A DNA stretch of 39,398 nt from the NCBI GenBank assembly GCA_022425805.1, contig JAKMEQ010000086.1, positions 1-39,398 of the forward strand, given 5' to 3'. Made by a program: the position numbers and the translations under genes. Below the pieces are notes generated by a model that was not told the origin of the DNA, made no database searches, and saw only the letters and a program-made list of their open reading frames with translations. Positions 24,203 through 30,885 of the stretch are shown in pieces (the first letter of the stretch is position 1; the number at the start of each line of letters is the position of its first letter). The stretch comes from Acidimicrobiales bacterium (GTDB lineage Bacteria > Actinomycetota > Acidimicrobiia > Acidimicrobiales > UBA8592).

Positions 24203-25452
24203 CTAGTAAGCCAGATACATCTCTGGACTACGGGAAAATACCTAAACAAGTTAAAATTCTGCTTACAGCGTCTTTTTTTGCTGCGTTTGCAACAGTCGGA
24301 CAGATCACCATTATAGGTAAACAGGTTTTTGACATGACTGGTAACGCACTTGACCTTGGGCTCTTAGGGCTAGCTGAGTTTATCCCAGTAGCTATTTTAG
24401 CGCCCTTCACTGGGCCTCTAGCTGACCGGAAAGACAGGCGAAAAATTTTCGGTTGTGCCCTATTATGCGAAGCAATAATTTCTTTTTTGATTTTTCTCTA
24501 CATCGCTACAAATCCGACTTCTGTTTTACCTATTTTTGGTCTGATGCTTCTTTTCGGAGTAGCACGAGCATTCGCTACCCCTGCAAGTCGAGCATTACCC
24601 ATCGATTGGGCACCGGATGATGTAGTTGAACGTGTTGTAGCTTTAAAATCTGTTGCTTTTCAGGCAGGGATAATAGCCGGACCCGCTACTTTCGGTTTCG
24701 TTTTTGTTGCCGGACGTTCGTTACCTTACCTTACCGCTGTTAGTGCATATCTCGTAGCGGCATGTTTGTTGTTAACTGTTGGTTCGTTCCCTATCAAGCA
24801 TCTAGAGACATCAGGTGCGCGCCAAGCATTTCATGATGCTTTAGAGGGGCTTCGCTTTGTGCGACAGAAGCCTGTATTGTTCGGAGCTATTTCATTGGAC
24901 CTCATAGCTGTTCTGTTAGGAGGAGCTGTTGCATTATTGCCAGCTATAGCTGAGGAACGTTTGGGTGTTGGCGCAATAGGTTTGGGTTGGCTCCGTGCGG
25001 GAGTAGGAATCGGGGCAACGCTAGTAGCAGTAAATCTTTCTTTCCGCCCTTTACGAACGCACATAGGTAGGTCTTTACTGGTAGCCGTGGGAGTTTTTGG
25101 GTGCGGCACCATTGTGCTTGGTTTGACAAAAAATTTCATTGTTGCTTTCTTAGCACTGGTTGTACTTTCCGGAGCTGATGCAGTGTCCGTGTATATCCGT
25201 ACCAGTCTGGTACCTCTTGCGACTCCGGAACGGATGCGAGGGCGTGTTCTTGCTGTCGAAGGGGTTTTTATAGGAGCATCAAACGAACTCGGGGCAGTGG
25301 AATCAGGCTTGACCGCTGCAGCATTCGGTCTTGTGGGGTCGATTCTTTTCGGAGGAGTTGGGACACTTGCGGTTGTCGTAATCTGGTGGCGATTTTTTCC
25401 TGATTTACGTAATGTGGAGCGACTTACTGATGTCAAACCTGATACCAGTTAG
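24199..25452 (+). CDS. MFS transporter (EntS/MFS_3-like)
   Basis: A 417-residue inner-membrane protein with about 12 hydrophobic helices. The loop between helices 2 and 3 has the MFS motif A variant 'GPLADRKDRRKIFG', and 'MTGNALDLGLLGLAEFIPVAIL' is typical of the EntS-like exporter branch. The C-terminal half repeats the pattern with 'LVPLATPERMRGRVLAV'. Such proteins export siderophores, drugs or metabolites; the cargo cannot be read. Its ATG overlaps the MBL gene stop, so it is the last gene of the unit with enoyl-CoA hydratase and the MBL hydrolase and may move a product or substrate of that hydrolase (inference). Confidence 0.9.
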   Translation: MTSKPDTSLDYGKIPKQVKILLTASFFAAFATVGQITIIGKQVFDMTGNALDLGLLGLAEFIPVAILAPFTGPLADRKDRRKIFGCALLCEAIISFLIFLYIATNPTSVLPIFGLMLLFGVARAFATPASRALPIDWAPDDVVERVVALKSVAFQAGIIAGPATFGFVFVAGRSLPYLTAVSAYLVAACLLLTVGSFPIKHLETSGARQAFHDALEGLRFVRQKPVLFGAISLDLIAVLLGGAVALLPAIAEERLGVGAIGLGWLRAGVGIGATLVAVNLSFRPLRTHIGRSLLVAVGVFGCGTIVLGLTKNFIVAFLALVVLSGADAVSVYIRTSLVPLATPERMRGRVLAVEGVFIGASNELGAVESGLTAAAFGLVGSILFGGVGTLAVVVIWWRFFPDLRNVERLTDVKPDTS

Positions 25453-25594
25453 TATCAAATAACTAGTTGTTGATAGAACCTCGTCAAATCATTGTCACGG
25501 TATTTTATTGCGTTAACTCTAGGAGTTGTAGATAAATCCGTATCTTGCTGTGCCTATCTCAAAAATTGGCACATGGAAGTGACACAATGGGTGG

Positions 25595-26143
25595 ATGGAC
25601 AACCTATCTCCTTCAGGCTCGGGTGAGTTATCTGATGTTGAAATGTGGTCCTTTTTTGTAAACGAATTAGCTGATAAAGAACTCAGTATGTTGGGGGCTG
25701 CAATCCAAAGTGAGCAGCGGCAACGAGCAATCGATTCTGGCGATCATGACGCAATAATTTCACAGGCATTCGAGGTTGGGTTCGAACGTTCAGGACTTGG
25801 CGTAATGCCCTGGGTCGAAGGTTCCCTTATCATCTGCCCAGGTTCTCTTGTCTCAAAAAGCCAAGGAAATCATCGATGTCGTTTTGTTAGCATTGACCAA
25901 GAGTGGGTCTGGCAGTCGCGATACTTGATCACAGAAATTAAACGGCCAAGCCCAGGAAGCGACAAGGGGTTTCGTGCAATTGCTCTTATCCCTCTTATTG
26001 AGGGAATGGCCGTGGACGTTGTTAGCGGGAAACTTCAAGCTGGCAATCATCGAGCAGAACGTGTCGTTTCATATGAAATTAAGGAAGGCCAAGTCAGGGA
26101 AGTAGGCCAGCGCAACGTTTCTATACAAGGGATACATCCCTAG
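25595..26143 (+). CDS. Hypothetical protein
   Basis: A 182-residue soluble protein that I do not recognise. It is rich in charged residues, with an N-terminal helix-forming part ('MWSFFVNELADKELSMLGAA') and a C-terminal half that looks like beta strands ('GSLIICPGSLVSKS', 'CRFVSIDQEWVWQSRYLITEIKR', 'GFRAIALIPLIEGMAVDVV'). There are no membrane segments and no evident catalytic motif. The ATG at 25595 has no good Shine-Dalgarno. Its TAG shares the bases CTAG (26140-26143) with the stop codon of the convergent redoxin gene. Uninterrupted length, an ordinary amino-acid mix and lack of a competing frame support it as a real gene. Confidence 0.6.
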   Translation: MDNLSPSGSGELSDVEMWSFFVNELADKELSMLGAAIQSEQRQRAIDSGDHDAIISQAFEVGFERSGLGVMPWVEGSLIICPGSLVSKSQGNHRCRFVSIDQEWVWQSRYLITEIKRPSPGSDKGFRAIALIPLIEGMAVDVVSGKLQAGNHRAERVVSYEIKEGQVREVGQRNVSIQGIHP

Positions 26144-27171
26144 TCTGATATCTGATTTCTTGGAATTCCATGATAGGGAGACCCAGCATTTAAGTATTTT
26201 TCATACAGTTCGAAAAATTCCTCTCCGAACGGGTCTCGTCCACGAAGAGGCATACTGGCGCGCACAATCGTAAAATCGAGAGGGGCAAGTTCAGCAGCGA
26301 GATCGAAATGCGTTTCAGCGTCGTTTGTTTGTCCTGTCCTTTGGAGGTGAGCTGCGAGGCGAAAATGCAATCGTGCGAGAACTTCTTCTTCTGTTAGGTC
26401 TGAAACAGTGAATGTCGCATCCTCTGGAACGATTTGATCATGAACCCAATTCCGGACTTGTTGCATGTGGGTCTCACGACTAATTCCTGTGATTTCAGTA
26501 AATGTATTTGTTCCGAATTCGGCTGCAGCGGGTCGAACGATTTTGTCATTTTCGTCAATCCATACGACTGATGGGACGTTGCTAATAGCGTACATCTCAG
26601 TCAGAATATGATTCGGGTCCATCAGTACCGGATACGATATCCCTTCAGAGAGTTCAGTAATCGCCTGTACGTTCTCATCAATTGCAACAGCAATGACCAT
26701 GAAATCCTGTTCGGAGAGTTCATCATGGAGTTCTTGCCACCCGGGCAAGTCAAATGCGCATCCTCACCAGCTAGAAAAAGCGACCAAAAGCCTTTTCTTT
26801 CCTGCCCATGATGATAGTGAACGTGACTCTCCATCTAGATCCTCAAGCGTGAAGTCCGGAGCTTCCCTTTCAGAAAGAGCTCGAGAACGGATGATGGAAG
26901 GTTGACCTATAGTCACCGTATTTGTACTAGAGGACACTAGAGAAGGTCGACCTAAGATCTTGGCTACTTCTGCTATATCGATTCCGTCGCCGCTTTTGAT
27001 ACGTTCCCTGTCTTCCACGGGGACGCATATACCTTCTCGGCAAAGACCCTCGGGTTTGAGTTCCCACCCAATCGCATCGTTGAGTGATGCTGGATCAATA
27101 CAAGCGGTGCCACCGATCCAGTTTCCCTGTGTAGGGGTGGCGGATTCGGAAATAATAGTTATCTCACTCAT
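26140..27171 (-). CDS. Redoxin (AhpC/TlpA-like) with in-frame UGA: candidate selenoprotein
   Basis: A 343-codon frame with one internal UGA at 26764-26766 (codon 136). It starts at the ATG at 27171 with AGAGGAG five bases upstream. Residues 1-100 hold a small N-terminal domain with 'GWELKPEGLCREGICVPV' (Cys44, Cys49). The thioredoxin fold begins at 'APDFTLEDLDG' (104-114), and after strand 'RLLVAFSSW' comes the UGA, then G137, C138 and 'AFDLPGW'. TlpA/ResA-type proteins have their redox Cys directly after this Trp, so the UGA stands at the catalytic position and reads W-U-G-C. 'NVPSVVWID' supplies the cis-proline (Pro200). The C-terminal part (about 285-343) is helical. A hairpin like a bacterial SECIS element follows the UGA. 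The alternatives are a nonsense mutation or sequencing error (pseudogene). It lies 16 bases downstream of the acyl-CoA dehydrogenase gene. Confidence 0.7.
26733..26749 (-). promoter_or_regulatory. SECIS-like hairpin downstream of the in-frame UGA
   Basis: Twenty bases separate the UGA from the loop region. The stem CUUGCC (26749-26744) pairs perfectly with GGCAAG (26738-26733) around the five-base loop CGGGU. Known bacterial SECIS elements sit just after the UGA inside the coding region, with a short apical loop that has G in its first two positions, and both hold here. The lower stem is weak (only CAU/AUG pairs are seen). It also encodes protein ('LPGWQE'), as such elements must. Confidence 0.5.
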
Positions 27172-27187
27172 GGAACTCCTCTGTTCT

Positions 27188-28981
27188 TTATCGAAAATTT
27201 TCGGCATCAATGTTGTAGAGGGTATCTGCGCCAGACGTAACCATAGGAAGTAATCCATGTACTTGGGGAAGGAGTTGTTCTACATAGAAACGGGTTGTCG
27301 TGATTTTGGCTTCCATAAAAGCGGTGTTCTCTGTCCCTTGTATAAGATTTCGATGGGCAGTAAGCGCAGATTTTGCTAACAACCATCCGCCTACCGTCGT
27401 ACCAAACATCCGCATGTATGGAGTAGCTCCGGCCAAGCCGTCATCGGTGCTTCCAGCACCGTTATCTAATAGCCATGTGCTCGCAATCTTCAGGTCATTA
27501 ACAGCGGCATTTAAAGGCTTAGCGATATTATCATGGCCTTCATCGGACAGTTCTCGAACAGTGTTTTCTATTTCGGATATCAGTTCAAAAACGACGTTTC
27601 CATCCCGCATAGGTAGTTTTCTTCCGACGAGGTCAATAGCTTGTATTCCGTTGGTTCCTTCGTATATTGCTGCAATGCGTATGTCCCGATAGTGCTGTGC
27701 AGCTCCGGTTTCCTCGATGAAACCCATGCCACCATGTACCTGAATACCGAGGCTGGTAAGTTCATTCCCAAGATCCGTGCCCCACCCTTTTGAGAGGGGG
27801 GTAAGCAGGTCGGTTAGTTCTTGGCCACGTTGACGTTCAGTTTCATCAGGATGGTTAAGTGCGATATCTATAGTCTTAGCATTTAGGTACATAAGGCAAC
27901 GCATGGCTTCCACATAGGCCTTCATTGTCATAAGCATTCTTCTCACATCGGGGTGTTCAATGATTGCGACGGATTGTCCTTTTGCAGTGTCATGTCGCCG
28001 TCCCTGTTGCCGTTCTAAGGCATACTCGAATGCTTGCTGGAATGAGCGGTCAGCAACAGCAAGGCCTTCGAGTCCAACAGCAAGGCGCGCCTGATTCATC
28101 ATGGTGAACATGTAGCGCATTCCAGAATTTTCTTCGCCGACCAGATATCCGGTTGCTCCTCCGTTATCTCCAAATTGAAGGACACACGTAGGAGATGCAT
28201 TAATTCCTAGCTTGTGTTCTATTGAGATACATTTAACGTCATTGTGGTCGCCGGTAGCCCCGTCATCCTCTGTTAGGAACTTGGGGACAATGAAGAGGCT
28301 GATACCCCTTGTGCCCGGAGGGGCGCCAGGGGTGCGGGCAAGGACGAGATGAATGATATTTTCTGTCAAGTCATGCTCCCCCCAAGTGATGTATATCTTC
28401 TGCCCTGTGATTAGGTATGTTCCATCTTCTTGTATTTCGGCCTTCGCTGTGAGAGCGCCAACGTCAGAACCAGCTTGAGGTTCAGTGAGGTTCATTGTTC
28501 CAGCCCATTCACCCGTTATCAGTTTCGGTAACCATTTTAATTTCAGATCACTGTCACCATGAGCGTGGAGCGCATGGATTGATCCTTGGGTTAACATCGG
28601 ATTAAGCGACATGGCCATATTAGCAGCTGTCAACATTTCGGTGATAGCGATTCCCACAAGCCAAGGGAACCCTCCCCCTCCATATTCTGGGTCAAAGCTA
28701 ATGGCCCCCCACCCTGCTTCAACATACTGGGCATAAGCTTGCTTGAAACCATCGGGAGTAGTGACGCTTCCATCATCGTTGAGAGAACTTCCCTGAAGGT
28801 CTCCTGTTCGATTGGTGGGAGAAATAACTTGAGTAAAGAAACGGCCAGCTTCTTCAAGAAGGTCTGGTAATGAATCTAAACCCACAGCAGAGAATGCTGG
28901 TATCTCAGCCAAGGAGTAAACGTCGATCACTTCCTCGAGAGTGAAGCGCATATCCTGAATGGGAGGAATATATTCACCCAT
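27188..28981 (-). CDS. Acyl-CoA dehydrogenase (FadE5/DmdC-size, about 600 residues)
   Basis: A 597-residue FAD-dependent acyl-CoA dehydrogenase of the long subclass. It has the short N-terminal domain ('YIPPIQDMRFTLEEVIDV'), the usual N, middle ('MNLTEPQAGSDVGAL', 'ITGQKIYITWGEHD') and C domains, and a C-terminal extension. The catalytic base is Glu441 in 'AAIYEGTNGIQAIDLVGRKL', and 'GIQVHGGMGFIEETG' is the FAD-contact region. It introduces the alpha-beta double bond in beta-oxidation and passes electrons to ETF. Proteins of this layout include mycobacterial FadE5 and 3-methylmercaptopropionyl-CoA dehydrogenase (DmdC); which one applies cannot be read here. AGGG lies six bases before the ATG. 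It is the first gene of an operon with the redoxin candidate. Confidence 0.93.
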   Translation of the reverse strand: MGEYIPPIQDMRFTLEEVIDVYSLAEIPAFSAVGLDSLPDLLEEAGRFFTQVISPTNRTGDLQGSSLNDDGSVTTPDGFKQAYAQYVEAGWGAISFDPEYGGGGFPWLVGIAITEMLTAANMAMSLNPMLTQGSIHALHAHGDSDLKLKWLPKLITGEWAGTMNLTEPQAGSDVGALTAKAEIQEDGTYLITGQKIYITWGEHDLTENIIHLVLARTPGAPPGTRGISLFIVPKFLTEDDGATGDHNDVKCISIEHKLGINASPTCVLQFGDNGGATGYLVGEENSGMRYMFTMMNQARLAVGLEGLAVADRSFQQAFEYALERQQGRRHDTAKGQSVAIIEHPDVRRMLMTMKAYVEAMRCLMYLNAKTIDIALNHPDETERQRGQELTDLLTPLSKGWGTDLGNELTSLGIQVHGGMGFIEETGAAQHYRDIRIAAIYEGTNGIQAIDLVGRKLPMRDGNVVFELISEIENTVRELSDEGHDNIAKPLNAAVNDLKIASTWLLDNGAGSTDDGLAGATPYMRMFGTTVGGWLLAKSALTAHRNLIQGTENTAFMEAKITTTRFYVEQLLPQVHGLLPMVTSGADTLYNIDAENFR

Positions 28982-29093
28982 CGTTACCCTTTCATGCTAA
29001 CTGGCGTAATTGACTTGAAAGTTCTGCAATCGATATTAGCCATGGGCTGGAGACCACCGAATATTTCAAGTATCACTCCACTCTATCGGGCTC

Positions 29094-29116
29094 AAAAGGT
29101 GATTTTATTACCTTTT
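29094..29116. promoter_or_regulatory. Inverted repeat AAAAGGT-N9-ACCTTTT
   Basis: A perfect seven-base inverted repeat (29094-29100 and 29110-29116) with an AT-rich nine-base spacer lies 113 bases before the acyl-CoA dehydrogenase start, in the 195-base region that diverges from the small hypothetical gene. The position suits an operator. Being A-rich on one side and T-rich on the other, it could also act as a weak terminator. No regulator gene is adjacent. Confidence 0.35.
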
Positions 29117-29176
29117 CTTCTATAAAGACATTTTCATCAAATTCGTAATGTACTAATTTATCAGAACTCTTTCAGG

Positions 29177-29464
29177 GTGGTAGAACCGAATAATGACGAT
29201 GTAATGGGGTTAATGGAAAAGAATATACGCACGTACCATTATTATGTCGAAGTTATAGACGGTGATCAGATGTTGGGTTATGTCTCAATCGCTGCAGAGT
29301 CAGAGATCGTTATCGACTCTGCGAATTGGGAAGGGCGAATATTGGGTTCAGACTATTTAGTATGGGGCCTGAATCATAGAAAAATTCAACTACGCTTCCA
29401 AGATGGGACCATAGCGGAAGTGGTTGTAAGGTCAGGTGGAAAGATTATTTGCAGGACTCCATAA
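29177..29464 (+). CDS. Small hypothetical protein
   Basis: A 95-residue protein with no recognised family. It is predicted to be mostly beta strands: 'YHYYVEVIDGDQMLGYVSIAA', 'EIVIDSANWEGRIL', 'YLVWGLNHRKIQLRFQDG' and 'IAEVVVRSGGKIICRTP'. There is no signal peptide or membrane segment. The start is uncertain: GTG at 29177 gives the full length, and ATGs at 29204 and 29213 are alternatives with no better ribosome site. It fills an otherwise empty stretch between divergent and convergent neighbours and ends nine bases before the meaB stop, which supports it as a gene. Confidence 0.5.
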   Translation: MVEPNNDDVMGLMEKNIRTYHYYVEVIDGDQMLGYVSIAAESEIVIDSANWEGRILGSDYLVWGLNHRKIQLRFQDGTIAEVVVRSGGKIICRTP

Positions 29465-29473
29465 AGAACTACT

Positions 29474-30445
29474 TTATTTGAGTACCTTAGCTGCTAGTTG
29501 TTTTGCCGCTTCAGATGGAGAGATCTCTCGAGATGCCACTGACTTTAGTAGTTCTCGTCCTGCTTTTGTCTCGAGGACAGATGAAGCGACCTCACCAATT
29601 ACCCTATTGAGCCGATTCGTAATCTCAAGGTGAATCCGGTTACTTTGCCGTTGCTCTAACTGCCCTGATGAATGCAGATGCTCTCCATGTTCTTTAATGT
29701 TTTTCCATACTTCATTGGTGCCTTCCCCATGAAGTGCGTTTGTCATAATGATCGGAGGCCGGAATTCATTCTGGTCATTTAATCCAGAAATGTGGCCGAG
29801 GTCGAGCATCAACTCGAGATCTCGGCGAGCATCCTTTGCGCCAGGGCGATCAGCTTTGTTGACGACAAAGATGTCAGCCACCTCTAATAAGCCAGCTTTA
29901 TTTGCTTGAACGGCATCTCCCCATCCCGGCGTCACTACTACCACGGTGGTATCTGCGGTTCCTGCTACATCTACCTCGACTTGACCCACACCGACGGTTT
30001 CGATAATGACTGGATCGTACCCGACAGCATCGAATAGGCGTATTGCCGCTGGAACAGCAAGAGCCAATCCTCCTGAATGCCCGCGTGTAGCCATTGATCG
30101 GATAAATGTCTCTTCACCAGCGAGATCATCCATTCGGATCCTGTCGCCGAGTATCGCACCGCCTGTTAAGGGAGATGAAGGGTCTACCGCTAAAACAGCT
30201 GTCTTCCATCCAGCTTCAGAACTTATTCTCGTGAGTTGTCCCGTAAGTGTTGATTTCCCTGAGCCAGGAGCGCCCGTTATACCAACGATATGCGCTTTCC
30301 CAGTGAAGGTATGCGCCATTTCGGTTACTGAATCGGCTTGATCGCCTCCTTGTTCAATAACAGAAAGTAACTGCCCTATACTTCGGCGTTCTCCGGCGAA
30401 AGCTTTTTCAAAAAGAGCATGTACTGGTTCGCCGTGGGATTTCAC
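29474..30445 (-). CDS. meaB: Methylmalonyl-CoA mutase-associated GTPase MeaB
   Basis: A 323-residue G3E-family GTPase that chaperones adenosylcobalamin loading and protects the mutase. The Walker A motif 'GAPGSGKST' is at 58-66. 'IIETVGVGQVEVDVAG' is the characteristic MeaB switch region and 'NKADRPGAKD' is the guanine-specificity motif. The C-terminal helices match the dimerisation arm. The start is a GTG that overlaps the TGA of the B12-binding subunit gene by four bases (GTGA), so translation is coupled. It is the last gene of the mutase operon and ends nine bases from the convergent small gene. Confidence 0.95.
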   Translation of the reverse strand: MKSHGEPVHALFEKAFAGERRSIGQLLSVIEQGGDQADSVTEMAHTFTGKAHIVGITGAPGSGKSTLTGQLTRISSEAGWKTAVLAVDPSSPLTGGAILGDRIRMDDLAGEETFIRSMATRGHSGGLALAVPAAIRLFDAVGYDPVIIETVGVGQVEVDVAGTADTTVVVVTPGWGDAVQANKAGLLEVADIFVVNKADRPGAKDARRDLELMLDLGHISGLNDQNEFRPPIIMTNALHGEGTNEVWKNIKEHGEHLHSSGQLEQRQSNRIHLEITNRLNRVIGEVASSVLETKAGRELLKSVASREISPSEAAKQLAAKVLK

Positions 30446-30849
30446 TTGCGTTCTCGAGTAGCGATAGCGCCATTCACAATAGCGACTACCTCTTCAGCTG
30501 AGGCCCCAGGCCCAATTACCGAAGTGACCCCAGATGAGAGAAGGTCCGCAACATCTTCATCAGGAACTATCCCCCCAATTACAAGCGGAATATCAAGACC
30601 AGCACCTGAAATAGCATCAACCATTTTTGGTCCAAGGGTGAGGTGCCCAGCATTATGCATAGAAAGGCCTATGGCATCCGCATCTTCCTCTTCGGCAGCA
30701 GCAACGATACTCCCTGTTGTCTGTCTAAGGCCAAGATAAATAACCTCCATGCCAGCATCTCGGAGGATCCGAGCGACTATTTTGATCCCGCGGTCATGCC
30801 CATCTAATCCTAGTTTTGCAAGTAATATTCGAATTTTTTTATCAGCCAT
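30442..30849 (-). CDS. Methylmalonyl-CoA mutase, B12-binding (small/C-terminal) subunit
   Basis: A 135-residue Rossmann-like cobalamin-binding domain. The signature D-x-H-x-x-G is 'LDGHDRG', with His18 as the lower axial ligand of cobalt; 'GLSMHNAGH' and 'VIGGIVPDED' are the later B12-tail contacts. In many bacteria this domain is fused to the catalytic barrel; here it is separate, as in archaea and several other bacterial phyla. The ATG at 30849 is chosen (AAGGAG is 11 bases upstream). A TTG eight codons further up is the alternative and would overlap that site. It lies between the large subunit (36-base gap) and meaB. Confidence 0.93.
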   Translation of the reverse strand: MADKKIRILLAKLGLDGHDRGIKIVARILRDAGMEVIYLGLRQTTGSIVAAAEEEDADAIGLSMHNAGHLTLGPKMVDAISGAGLDIPLVIGGIVPDEDVADLLSSGVTSVIGPGASAEEVVAIVNGAIATRERK

Positions 30850-30885
30850 AATGTGTGGGTCTCCTTGGGGCAACTAAAATAGAAT

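Noticed and set aside
24831-25436. 201-codon open frame antisense to the MFS gene
   Set aside because: Its composition (runs of Ser, Thr, Pro, Arg) is that of a shadow frame opposite a hydrophobic membrane protein, and it has no ribosome site or family.
25771-25795. tRNA T-arm-like sequence GGTTGGGTTCGAACGTT
   Set aside because: No acceptor, D or anticodon stems surround it, and it lies inside a coding frame ('EVGFERSG').
26140-27171. Simple frameshift pseudogene explanation for the split redoxin
   Set aside because: The two halves are in the same frame and only a stop codon separates them, so no insertion or deletion is needed. A nonsense mutation or sequencing error remains possible and is stated as the alternative.
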